Origin: Tubulanus polymorphus
Taxonomy: Eukaryota > Nemertea > Palaeonemertea > Tubulaniformes > Tubulanidae
Direction: 5' to 3'
Length of the DNA: 64,000 bases
Assembly: GCF_964204645.1 (NCBI RefSeq)
Contig: NC_134030.1
Coordinates: forward strand, 8,928,278-8,992,277
How positions within the stretch are numbered: the stretch's first letter is position 1; every line of letters starts with the position of its first letter. The notes below the pieces were generated by a model. The model was not told the DNA's origin and did no database searches. It worked only from the letters and a program-made list of their open reading frames with translations. Below are positions 46,565-58,386 of this stretch, in pieces. The translations under genes and the position numbers were made by a program.

Positions 46565-46681
46565 GAGAAATGCCACAGTAATTCAGTCGCCTGATGATGG
46601 CTAATAGTCGTTAGCCGAGACGTTAATCACTATTTTATTCAAAAATTTTACATCTTTGGTTGAATTATTGCGGGATTTCTC
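46565..46681. mobile_element. Second hammerhead-like core with inverted flanks
   Basis: CTGATGA (46591-46597), hairpin GGCTAA/TTAGCC, then GAGAC, so the GAAA box has one change. Flanking arms GAGAAATGCCACAGTAATTC (46565 on) and TGAATTATTGCGGGATTTCT (46661 on) are an imperfect inverted repeat. Same layout as the 32-kb relic. Confidence 0.4.
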
Positions 46682-47514
46682 TTGTATATTCATTTTACAC
46701 GGATATTGCGTATCTTCTTGACTTATCAGTAACAGTAGTTTCTTTTTCATAACAATAATTCTTCGAAACATCTTAGTAGCTTTTCAGTGAGTGTCATAAG
46801 GCAAGCGCTGTGTGAAGTCCTAGTTGTACTTTATCGCGACTAGGTCTCGCCGACCTAGGTTTCAGCATTTTTACGCCGGAAAACGAAAATATTTTCGAAG
46901 CGTTCGAATTAAATGCGATCCATCATAATATTTAAGCTTGTCAACGCAGCGATGATCCGTTGCCATAGCGATCAAAACTACGTCTACTAATCGGCGGACC
47001 GCGTGCGTAATTACGGCTGGCTTTTAATTCGAAGAATGCAGAATCTAAAATCGAATTAATTCGCTCTCTGAAAATTAGTAAGCTAATTCGATTGATGGTT
47101 TCAATGACTATGATCGGAGTACAAGCTGACCAAACACTGCCAATTGCGTTCGTAGCGTTTTATTTTCTTCCACATACATATCATTTTGTGTATATGATAT
47201 GTGGCGGTTTAATAGGCTATCTATTGATCGCTTTTAGAAATGAACAGCTTTTTAATTGGAAGTATCGGCGACGATGTAACGGTTAAGCCTACCAGGTGCT
47301 GCCATCTGTCGCGCATGTTTTTTTCCCAGAGCTCTGCGAATATATTATAACCAGGCCTCCTGTTTGTTGTGACCGTTTATCGAAGTGATCGCAGTTATAG
47401 CGCAGCTATTTGATGGTGCACTTCAATTTTCTGATTAGATATTTGTTGTAGATGTTAGTGGGCGTTTTCGTTGTCTGTATATTTGAATGTACTGTCTCGG
47501 CTTCCCTACGACTT

Positions 47515-47885
47515 CTTCTAGTCCTTAAAAACTCTTTCTAAACAGACGATGCTTTTAAAGGTGCTCGAAACTCCTTCAATATGAGCAAATTGCCCGAAAC
47601 TCCTTTTTAAAACTCATCAATTTTGAGAAATAGGCGATTGAAATTTTTCGTCTAGTTTGTAGTTGTACAGTAGACTATGCCCAAATCGGTACAGTTGGGA
47701 CCATGGTTTGCTTTACCCTATTAGGCAGTTACTGAATTAGAAACCAAGTTCAGGTAGTAAGGATAAAAATGTGCTTACAAAACCTCTGAATTAATGGTTT
47801 ACTGAGATCAACAGTACCGATTTAGGAGGAGTCTATAATAAGTGGGATATGATGATAAAGTGATGCAGACACTGTTTGTTAAACC
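47515..47885 (-). mobile_element. hAT-like non-autonomous element, family 2, copy 3
   Basis: Reverse orientation: TAAAAACTCTTTCTAAACAG, then GAGAAATAGGCGATTG, then ACAGTACCGATTTAGGAGGA. Located between APP exon 1 and the unidentified 50-kb exon. Confidence 0.55.
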
Positions 47886-48324
47886 ATAACATCGCATTGA
47901 AATAGTTATTTCTTTATTTTGTCTTCGATTCAGAAAACTCAAATTTTCACATGTCTTTTCATACGTTATTAGCAGCTCTTCTCTTTAAACTAATCAATCA
48001 AGGCTTAAATTCTTATTTTTGTCTCATGGATATTTCATATTTGCCGACCGAAGACGTGACGTCGGGCCGCGAAATATTCGTTTCCTAACGGGGACGATGT
48101 CGGCGTGTTTAATTCCGCCGGGTGTCATATTTCATTTCTCGTTGATAGAAATAGTCGCCATTAGGTTATACCATTTACAGTCCTGTAGAACAAGGAAAAA
48201 AAAAATATTGAATGATGGTTATTGCTAGTTGTTCGGGCTTATATACCGCGAGCTGAAAGATATCGATATTGATTTCTGTTCGAAAATTAAACCCTCTCAA
48301 CCTTAGGACTTTCAACTGTATCGT

Positions 48325-48523
48325 AATCAGAGTGGTCACTGAGCTGGAAAACCCAGGCTATCGGACAAGTCTAGAAAAAATCGGGGAAAAGACCTGCGAA
48401 TTTGACAGATTTCGCGAAAATTCATGGAGGAATTTGGATACGTCAATAAGTACCGATGTTTCTTAATCAATTCATGAAAAATGAGTATATAGTAATATTT
48501 CAAAACCAAGAGGCCACCCTGAT
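48325..48523 (-). mobile_element. CAGGGTGGCC-type hAT-like MITE, copy 3
   Basis: Reverse orientation: GTGGTCACTGAGCTGGAAAA at the left and GAGGCCACCCTGATAG at the right. A short fragment of the same family is at 31262-31335. Confidence 0.5.
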
Positions 48524-50038
48524 AGTCTTAACATTTAACCCACTGAATTAAAAGAAAAATTTAAATCATAGGGTTTTTCATTGTTGATCAATTGTTTATA
48601 TTATAGGCTCGGCTTAGTATATTATAGTAACTCTTGGACTCTATTGCTTACTTATACGATTCTTACTTTTTGATGCATGGTATTAAAGCAATAAACAGTG
48701 AAAGCAGTTGTTATTGCAAGTGTAAAGTATATGAAGATAATTTCTACCTATATACGCCAACCTGCGAACCTACCATTGTTTACGGGTGCTAGTTACTGTT
48801 AGTGCTCTGTTACTGCTGTGACAAAAACTCAAAACAGGGCATTTGTCTTTGATTTTGTTTGTTTTTAGCCAGGTTTCATTTCAAGTCTTGTAGTAATAAT
48901 AATTTGTAATTCATTTCTTATATAGCGTATAACTAATACTTATTTATGCATTTGAACATAGAAATACACAATTGATACATATAAGTAAGCATGTAATAAA
49001 ACAATAGGAGTAAAAAGATCAAGTTAAAAGAAAAGTTAGTTTGAAAATGTTCTTTTTTAAAAAGGTTAAAGTTTTCTGATTAGATTTAAAAGATTGGAAG
49101 AGACAGGTCTTAACAGAATCTATTTATCAATGAAGAATATTACGGTGTTTGATATAGATTGAAGCAACGCTCATTTATAGGCCTATATAAATTGTAATGA
49201 TATGAGAGATTTCAACTCAGCGAAGTTTGCTGAAAAAAGATACTTGACCAAATGACCAGTGATTCTATCGGGACTATTCTTGTACGATATCGGAAATTCT
49301 ATCGGGAAATTAGGTCAGCAGAATGGAGTTGAGGACAGAGTGAATGAACTTTTTTCCATTGTATCGCATGAAATTCATTTTTGCCGGTCTATTATTCGGC
49401 ATCTATAAACCGGCTATGGGGCAGCAGGGGCGACTCCGTGCACGCGTATTGTGTTTTGTACAGACATTCAATAATCAAACAGGCTCCACAGTAATGAGAA
49501 TGTCACCAACCCCGTGCGGGACGTGATTTAGTGACCAGAGGTTCTTATACCTGAAACGATGCCAGAACAAGTCTCGTGCACTGACGATTTATTTTTTCGA
49601 ATTTGACTTGAATTGTGGTATGGATTGTTGGTAAAATCGCAATCGACAGTGGTATTGCTGATACTATTACGCACATGGAATTCTATCTTTTTCATCTTTT
49701 GTTTGTATCTGTGGTACTTGTTCGCGATGGAGAATGTCACCACTTCTACTAGGCTCCGAATTCAATCATGCCTACATTGTCTCTTCGGTGATCCTTGATT
49801 CTAGGTCAGAGATTGATATATGGCTTTTAAACGTATAAGTAACCGGTTTCCCCGGCGTAGAATTTCATCGGATATTTCGAATTGTCGAAATTTCCCGATC
49901 ATGTGACGACGATTAATCAGATTTGTCGTCGTCGATAATATACCGTTGTTTATCAGTTACGTACGTCCTACATGTCAGACTCGCGAGGCTCGAAGTTCAC
50001 CGGTTTATTTCGCCATCGATAGTTTTAGTTGACACTGT

Positions 50039-50076
50039 ATATATATATATATATATATATACAATGTATATATATC
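50039..50076. repeat. TA microsatellite
   Basis: About 22 bp of pure TA, then ACAATG and a second short TA run. Confidence 0.9.
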
Positions 50077-50338
50077 TAAGTGCATATAAAGTCAGGCTGT
50101 TTTAACGGCATTGGTTTTCGTTTCAAAAATGGAAACTTTGAAGGAATTTTTGCGAAAAACGATAGGAAGAGTAGGGATGAACGCTGTTCGGTATTGCGGA
50201 TTATGAACGTAAATGATCACCGGCCAGTTGTCAATAGAGCAATGATTGAGCATTGTTAAGTGGTTGAATGCTGGCATATACGCGGGGCAAGAGGAGATCA
50301 AATTCAAATCTTCCGATATATTCCGATTAAGTTATTAC

Positions 50339-50528
50339 CGGCGCGATCGGCGTCGCTGCCAGATTCAAGCATTAATATCTCGCATCGTCGCGGTGTCTCC
50401 GTGAAGTGCGAACCGTACTCGGATTTATAGGCACTGCTCAACGTTATCATATACCTTTGTATCTCCAAAAGTGCTAGCTGTACTTGGGCTAACGGCAGAA
50501 CTTCTGCGTTCATACCATTTAGGTATCC
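50339..50528 (-). CDS. Internal coding exon of an unidentified gene
   Basis: A clean exon on the minus strand: acceptor CACTTTTCAG directly above 50528 and donor GTAATA directly below 50339 enclose 190 nt open through 63 codons, phase 0 in and phase 1 out. The product begins GYLNGMNAEVLPLAQVQLAL and continues LLEIQRYMITLSSAYKSEYG, ending in GSDADRA. It looks like an amphipathic helix followed by a more polar segment. I do not recognise the family. Sister exons should lie above 50528 and between 43.7 and 50.3 kb, but I could not find a convincing one, so a lone exon of a dispersed or decayed gene is also possible. Confidence 0.45.
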
Positions 50529-51236
50529 CTGAAAAGTGTTCGCTGTGCTTTCAGCTGTAGTTCTCCATTTACGGTATAGCTTTGTGAAGTGCTAGTCGAA
50601 TTTTCAATAGTTTCAGCAACTTCTATTGTTGACATAGAAGTTCTAGAACTTCTTTATTTGGATCACAGTTACCTTCACTTTCTTTATCGGCACGGTGACA
50701 GTTTTCTCTTTCATCATTCGGTTGAATGGGATTAAGCAAGGCACACGCTTGAACTGCTCTTTTCATATTCCGGTCTGACTACGTGCGTGTCATATACGTC
50801 GTCGAATGTACTTTGATGTTCCGATATAGGCTTATATTTTGGTAAACAGGCCTCTCAGTAGACACAGTACAAGAAGTCGTACATTTAATGCGAACACTTT
50901 TTCACCTTGTTATAGTGCGCCGTGGTGCCTCGTTCGTTTGTTGTGATAGCGTCAAAGGTGAAATTCTTACGTTTTTTTTTTCATCGTTGCCTATTGTTTC
51001 GGCGATATCTGACAGCGGAAAGCCCCTCAGTACTGTTCGGATTAGTGTCTAATACGGTCAGCCTTCTCGACATTTAAGAAGATCCCTTGTTTCGCGTTGT
51101 TAAAGACTAATCAATGAATCGGAAATGAGTGGGCGTAATATTTAAGTGGAATAACGATGATTATCTTACGTATACCTATTACTAGGATTTGATTACTCCG
51201 GGATTTACGATTCGAGCGCTCGACCCCCCCTCGAGA

Positions 51237-51301
51237 ATGTCCGGAATTCGCCGAGCTTTTTCGATGAGGATCCTCGGATCGGATCATCAACAGAAGTACA
51301 G
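51237..51301 (+). CDS. Candidate first coding exon, plus-strand gene
   Basis: An ATG in a fair context (A at -3) opens a 21-codon reading frame (MSGIRRAFSMRILGSDHQQ start) that ends at a strong donor, CAG|GTAAGG, leaving two bases (phase 2). The basic N-terminus has no signal peptide. The phase fits the acceptor at 58385-58386, so joining to the long exon at 58387 keeps the frame and adds an Arg-rich run before its first Met. That link is inference; one in three random pairs would fit. Confidence 0.3.
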
Positions 51302-52596
51302 GTAAGGATAAGCCATCTCGTCGGTAAGGAGTATTGGTATTATCATCTTTAATTCCACAAATCCCTCCACGCACTTATACCGAGTTCGTAGTCTGACAGG
51401 GTTTAGTATGAATTCGATTTTTTCGAAAATCCAGTGATAAACCAACCTATATAGTATCTCAACAACATGATCCTGTTTTTTTCCCCTCCAGGGAAAATCA
51501 GGGAATTCTGACTCTTTTCCTTAAAATCGAGGAAAAAACGGAGAATTTGAAAAAAATAGCTCGGTCATTTTCTGAAAATCTGTTTTGATAGAAAATGCAA
51601 ATCTACAGATCAGATGTAATGATTATAACGTCCTATTTTAGAGGATTTCGAAAACTTTGATTAGAATTGAAATTCTCAAATGCCTGTAGCCTAATATTGT
51701 TTTCCCTATGATTTATTATCATCAATCATTTTCAATTTACTCGGTGCGCCGTTAAGAAAAATAATCAAAACATACCCGGGAATGGCTTCGTATTATTTCG
51801 CGATTCATGATTTCAGTACGCTTGATTATGATTCTTGATTATTGATATAATCTGGTGATTCCATCCAATCAATGATATTCGAAAAAAGGGTCGAAGCTTT
51901 CAACGTATTTTTTTAATATTTGATAGAATCACCAAATTATCAAAATATCTACAAAATTTTGGACACAATGATAATTCTATATTCATAACTATCTCTGATA
52001 CATTGCTACCGATTAGGATGTTGACATCGGTGCATAACATTAATTCAGCATTGTCACTATCTAAGTTAATTCCGTACTAGGCTCGCGTTAACTGTGTCCA
52101 ATTTAAAAAATGTTCTATTACGGTTTTCGTAACGGTTAAAAATCAGTATCCGAAAGTATATCGGCACTGTTACTAAAATTGTGCGATAGTAATAATTTCC
52201 CCGATTGCCCTTATAGAGTTTGACCGGAGGTTTGCCAGAAGAGGTTTCATCGTTTTATGAAAATGAAGCGAACACATGACTTTTTCTGAGACAAATCTAA
52301 TTCGCAAAAGTGGAGCCGGATTTATGTGGGCGATGGAAACAGCTTTTTGTGTTATTTCTGACTACACCATTAACGATATTGTCATGAAGGGCGGTGGCAG
52401 GTGGATGCGGTGTCTGACATGTGGCCATCAGGTTATGTCGACATCTCGTGTCGCACCAAGTGATAAATCTCCAATTCAGGGTCTATGAGCATAGTACGAT
52501 ACCTCGTCGTTGTTGGGTCATTTTTTAGAATAACATTTTAAAAAATATTTGCGATATATTCAGGTATCAAATGGATGATGAAATTTTCTTAAACAT

Positions 52597-52760
52597 GGTC
52601 CCTATCACTCCTTGATTCCTGAAAACACTCCTTCGAAACAGTGAATGCTTTTAAAGGTGCTTGAAAACCCTTGATTTGGGCGAAATGCCCAAAACCCCTT
52701 AAAAATTCCGGCAATTCGAATTTTTTTCGTCTAGTTTGCAGTAGTAGAGTAAACCTTGCA
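52597..52760 (-). mobile_element. hAT-like family 2 fragment
   Basis: Matches only the first third of the family (ACTCCTTGATTCCTGAAAAC, TGCTTTTAAAGGTGCTTGAA, TTCGTCTAGTTTGCAGT). It lies between two diverged copies of a 120-bp direct repeat (52398-52520 and 52768-52885). A matching end fragment of the family occurs at about 53195-53262. Confidence 0.5.
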
Positions 52761-55700
52761 CACCTAATGGATGTGGTGTCTGACGTATGGCCATCAGGTT
52801 ATGTCAATGTCTTGTGTCGCGTAAGTGATAGATCACTAATTCAGGGTCTATGATCACGATACGTAACATTATCGTTGTTGGGTAATTTTGGTTGAAATAT
52901 GAATGAGCAAAGAAGTTTTTTTTGTTCTTTTTCTGAGAATGATGAAAACATTTTTTTGATTGTAGCGTGCCTGGATTCGAATATTCCAAGAATCATTTGT
53001 TTGGACATTTCCCTCCTTCAAAAAATGATTTTAAAAAATTTTTCATTTCCTCTGGAATGATGTTTGAACAATCGTCTACGCGGTAAACCGAGCTATTAAA
53101 AAAAGTCTTATCAGGGACTTGATTTCTATTCAATCATCGATCGATTAAATCGAATCTTATCTTTACAGCTTTAAAGTTGATGACGTAGGCCTATATAGAT
53201 AGGTTCCTCGAAATATGAAATTAACTCCTTGAAAACTCTCTGTATATCCACGAATGACTGATCTGTCGAGACGCTGATTTGCGTAGTTTAGCGTTTACAA
53301 TCATTTCAATTATGAAATATTATCGATCATTAATTGCTCGTACGAACTGCCTGATATTGTGGTTTTTTGGGGGGATATGAGGTGATCAGCGACCTTTGAG
53401 TGTTAGTGACCCATTTTGAAAAGGTCGAATGCTACCGTAGAGATGAGACTTGAGCCGCGTCACACACTACATTTAGAACGGTCTTGGCCCGTTCCAATTT
53501 GAAACGCGCCTAGCGAAAAGCCGTTTCCTAATTGGTACGTTCGTTATCAAACCGTTCCAATTTGGACCTTAAAAAGACTGATCCAGACTCCGGGATGCCT
53601 CACAAATTGGATCGATTTCATAGGTCCAAAATGATCACCAATTAAGCAGTGTCTTCAGTGACAACCTCCGAAATTGTGTGTTTTATTGTATTGTTTATAG
53701 TAAGCGGGGTAAAGAAAATATTTGTTGTTTTGATACTACGGCTGAAATGTGTTGCGTAATTTCATAAAACCTATGAAAAAATCAGTTAAGAAAGTTGGCC
53801 TTTTATCGTGGGCGTTATGTTGATGCACGTATTTCTATTATGAGCCGGCCGCTATGTAGTTCTATTTGTCTCTCACTAATTGAAGATTCAGATACATTCC
53901 TTTTATTGTGCATTATTGATAATGTCTCGGTCTCTGCGTCTTGTATTTTATGTGTCTCTGAAATAAGCTATCTCTATCGTAATTGCTCGTTTTGTCGACG
54001 CCCTTATTTTCTAATTGATACTAGTGATCACGGGATAGATAAAACGTGAACGGCTGGCTTTGGTTTGAAAAAAATTTTCATTTGTTCAGATAAATCTATA
54101 TATATGTCATAAATGTCTTGTTTTTAGTCCATATGGTTGGGAGTGTCCACTATCTTATGTTATAGACTCACGGAGTCGGGACTGTTAATATAAAACTCCC
54201 TCATCCTCACAGTTCATCAAGTTATCACAATACTTATCTTGTCTATGTTTTTTTATTGCGAACATGTATTTCCGTCCAATTGAATGAATAATTTTTTTCA
54301 CTCGTTTTTAAATTGTTTACCTTTCTCCTGATTATCAATGCTTCTGCTTTTTGGTGAAATGAATATTGAATTGAATTGATGAAATTGAAATTCTATTTCT
54401 CCAAATTTTCATCGAGAATTTACCGACTGAAGGGCGGTTTTCTCAGTTGACCAGTTCTATTGGGTAAAAATGAAATAGAATAATGCTGTATAACGCAGAA
54501 AGCCCGAAGTAAAAGTTTTTACTGACTTAGGAAAAGTTTGAAAGGTCGGTTAGCCAATGACAGGTCAGTAATGAGCTTTGTGTCGTTCCATTTTACAGCT
54601 ATTAGTCGGTACGGACGAAGCCGCATTTCCTCGTTAGCCGGCGCGACACCGTGGTAAATATTCCGATGTTCGTTCGTTATCTTTTTGATTAATTCGATTT
54701 AAAACGCCTTGTTTCACCTTCATTTGTTGCAGTTTATGCTGCTTTGTTTTATTGCTCAATTTTGTTGTTGACGTACCCGGCAGACATCAATTATCATCAG
54801 CGACTACCGAGACTCCAGCGTCTGCTTGTTCTATTCATCAATTTGAAAGTCTCTTGAGTCGAAGTGAAAATAAGCGAGGTTTCTTGTCAATGCCTTAATG
54901 TTGCTAGGTTTTTATTTCAGATTAGGTGTTCATATTCACCATTAATAAGACACCATATCCGTGTTGATTATCTACAGAGAACCCCGCAATAGAAACGGAA
55001 AATACAGTCTTAAATGTTTCCTTGAACGAGTGGTTTATTCGACCTTTTGACTTTATTCTGATAGTCAACTTCCAATATTCCTGAAGATGACTATCAGAAT
55101 ATTTTCGTACCAGCATGGAATTAACTCGAGGAAACCTTTTTAGGACTTTTTTTGACGCCTTATAAAACGTTACCATTATAAAACCTAAACAATGTTAACC
55201 ATTCAGCGTCATTTTACAAACGACAACAGTAAATCGATGTGCAAAACGTCACAGGTTTATGTGTACACATACAAGCTATTTGGCAAAATATTATTGATAA
55301 AGATGTAGAATGGCTCCCTGTGATTATATAATGACCTCTATTTGAACGTTGAAATGTTATATTGCATTGAATATCATGATAAGACGAATTGTAATAGTAA
55401 AGGATGTATGATTATATCAGGAGCGGCAGGCATAAATAGAAATGATAAGTAAATCGGATTATTCGGTTAAATGGCGGATGTATACACGATTTGGAAGTCT
55501 GATATAAAAGTCAGACCCTGACATGGGGATGCTAGTGGAATGACGAAGCTATCTATGATCTGAGTAGGGCCGGCGTGAATTTCATCGGCGGCTACAAGCG
55601 GTCTATATAAAAACGTGTAAACAAATAATTTCAATATTCAAATGTTTTAGAAAATATGTTCGATATTAGGGGTATGCAAGTTTCATGAGATTAACAATCT

Positions 55701-55919
55701 ATAATAGCATAGCTGTCATATACGGCTCCGCGTCCACTGATGGCATGTGTATAAGGTGACAATTCAATTCAATACTTTATTGATCCTTATTACATTGAAA
55801 TTACGGGATGAAATTCCCAATTTCAATAAAGTTACAAATTTTAGAATAAGAAAATACAAAATACAAGACACATGGGTAATTCATACAGAATAACATGAAT
55901 AAGTTATTTAAATGACGAT

Positions 55920-56100
55920 GTCTACTTCAACCCAGACTCAAGTCTAGGATATCGAGTGACAGCCAAACCCAACCGGGCCCAGGACCGGGCCGGCTGGCTA
56001 CACGATATGCTCGAAATCATGATGAAGCAGACATCAGAAGAGCTCTTTCTTCAACCATGGAGGCAATGAAGTTGCAGACCAGCTTAGAGCAAAAGTGAAT
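55920..56100 (+). pseudogene. Possible decayed coding fragment
   Basis: One frame reads YFNPDSSLGYRVTAKPN and WLHDMLEIMMKQTSEELF before a stop; a second frame over the same DNA is also open at the end. It follows a LINE-tail-like segment (AATTCAATTCAATACTTTATT). The composition looks coding, but there is no start, no splice sites and no recognised family, so a retro-derived fragment is the best reading. Confidence 0.2.
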
Positions 56101-56695
56101 CGAAGTCGGTCACAAGTTGACAATTTTTTTTTTTAATTAGACCAGTCGAAGACTGTATCATCTACCCAATCGCCAAATCTCATAATTCCCCAAATTTCTT
56201 AAAACTTCGATTTCAAATTTGCAATTCCACATTAGCTTATCCCAGAAATTCTACATTTTTTCGCAGGCGTCAAATAATTTATTAAAGTTAATTTTCTTGT
56301 TCGTTATTTTTGTGGGATTCTCGTTATATGAGGTGACCATATTCTCCTGTTTATATCTCATTTTGTTGGGTGAATCCGTGTCAAGTGTATATGTCACGAA
56401 AAATTATTGATAATTCGTTGGAAGTCGAGCAATTATCGAGTCTGATACGGCTGTAATTCGAAAATCTGTTGAGTGAAAATCTCCTCTCGGTCAGATTAAA
56501 TACCATGGCAACTCTCCCTAGGCAGACTGTGGTACGTAGGCAGGTATTAAACTTTGCAGGGATATTACTCGCTAAAGGATGGGCAGAGCTGTTTCAGCGA
56601 GCAGCCCCCCTCCCCCTCGCAGTTTCCATCAATTCTAAATAACTTGTCGATTGACAATGAAAAGGTAGTCATTAGCCGACTATCACGCAAGCGTT

Positions 56696-56711
56696 TTTGG
56701 CCCGGGCCAAA
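56696..56711. repeat. GGCCCGGGCC palindromic repeat, copy 3
   Basis: The same 16-bp palindrome as at 1268, here preceded by TCACGCAAGCGTT, the reverse complement of the flank at the first copy. Confidence 0.6.
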
Positions 56712-58025
56712 TTAAGCCCGGAACTATTCACATGGGTGCTAAATGTACGATCAAAAATGTCGTCTATTTCGACGTTTATTGTCAGATGAGCGGTGATGAG
56801 ATGTGAACGCGTATTTATTCGTGTGAATTATGTTTCACTTCAGTATCGTACGAAAGAACGAGCTTTTAATCAGCTAATGCACTGGAAATTAAAAAAAGAC
56901 AACCTAGGAGCAGGTATTTTCAGCAGTCAATACCTGATTCAGTTTTCCAACGGGCAACATTACTGGTTTATATAATATGTACGTTGATAATTTCGCGAGG
57001 TTTTTTTCCGATTTTAATCGCTTTCCCTGCATGGGTCTATTCCACTCTTCCGCGCATCCGTACGCTGTGGATTCACGCTCCGTTGTGAAGCGTCCGGAAT
57101 CGAGTTCAGATTTCTATATTTTTTCGGTTATGATAACGCGGGTTAACGATTAGGCGACCCTCCCCTTCCCTTTCTCCCCTGAATCTCCATATTGCGTATA
57201 AGTCAATGATTAATCGAGCGTAGCTAATCGTCTTTTAATCGTCGTCGATGGACGATGACTCTCGGCGAATGCTCACGTCGTTTTCGGCGCTCGTCTCTCT
57301 GCCTGCCCTTCCCCGCGGCGCACGCCGGGGCTGTTTGATCAAGTCGAATGCGAAATCTAAATGATTGATGTGACGTCGAAATAGATATCCAGGCCGATGT
57401 TTGGCTAATCGGGGTTTCTTGTTTGGTTTTGCCCCCTTATACACCGTACACATAGGAACGATAGCCCCGACGTCTGCGGTAGTTCGTCTGCTTATCGTCA
57501 GATGGCAGCACGGATCCGAGTCTTCCGTCTTAATCGATTTTACATCGAAGATGGGAGTTAATTCGAATTATCCTCTTCGTTCGTTGGAGAAATCGCTTTT
57601 CTTTATCTCCGTACGTAACGAAAATTATGATATCCGAAACAATCGAGTCCGTTCCGAAGAATGTTTAGGGAGAGACTTGGTTATCTTCACTTTCCGTTTC
57701 TACTCCTGTTCGCCCAAGAAAATAGTACAATCTGACAATTGTCATTTTCGTCAATCGGGCGATGTAACCTAGTGGGCTATATAATAGTGTGCCACGGCGA
57801 AACAACCAATTTCAGCATATACCCTACTCATCCGTTTATGTAGTTCAGATGAATAATCATAATAGAAACACAATTTCAGCAATAAATTTCTGGGTCATCG
57901 GAACTGCACAGATATATATGTACGAGTTGATCGAGAATATACTGTTCGCTATTTGTACTGTTTTGCGCATATATAGTCAGATTTACTGCGCTAGGAGTTT
58001 TAGTTTTAGCCGTCGTCAGTCGCGT

Positions 58026-58054
58026 GTGTATATATATATATATATATATGTATA
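58026..58054. repeat. TA microsatellite
   Basis: Pure TA run 330 bp upstream of the long 58-kb exon. Confidence 0.9.
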
Positions 58055-58386
58055 GACCAGCTGCTGCGGCCTGCGACTGTCGGGGCCTGGCTGCTGGGCT
58101 GGAAATATATTTCGACGCCAAACTGTACTGTAATAATCAGCGGACATGGTTTCGTACAGAATTCAACGATGTTGACAGGGCGGAAGTCGAAAAAATGCAA
58201 GGATCGCACGCGATACCTGATATTTGATACCTTTTATTCTGTTAGAGGATTTGCTTTGTTATAGGGATTTAGGGTTTAATCTCAACACTGCTTGAATAAT
58301 ATCGCTGCTTGTGGTGTAAATGCATTAGATATATTTGCAGTACGGCACAATTCGATAGTTATTCGCGACAGTCAAGTTTAACGCAG

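Larger units (their letters stand above)
43961..50338. other. Region between APP and the unidentified minus-strand exon
   Basis: Contains the 44.4-kb hairpin, the tandem repeat at 46140-46390, the second hammerhead-like core at 46.6 kb, a hAT-like copy at 47.5 kb and a MITE at 48.3 kb. A 60-codon plus-strand ORF at 49344-49526 begins with a signal-peptide-like stretch but has no other support. No convincing exon is seen. Confidence 0.5.
51302..58386 (+). other. Possible intron or intergenic DNA left of the long 58-kb exon
   Basis: If the 51.2-kb and 58.4-kb exons belong together this is their 7.1-kb intron. It holds a diverged 120-bp direct repeat pair (52398-52520, 52768-52885), hAT-like fragments, a probable retro-derived fragment at 55760-56110 and the palindromic repeat at 56.7 kb. 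CpG rises from about 57230 to 57480, possibly a promoter. Confidence 0.4.

Noticed and set aside
49344-49526. 60-codon ORF with a signal-peptide-like start
   Set aside because: Short, no conserved cysteine pattern, no promoter or splice evidence; hydrophobic starts are common by chance in AT-rich DNA.
57236-57772. ORFs on both strands left of the 58-kb exon
   Set aside because: Mutually antisense, no domain; more likely promoter or 5' UTR composition.
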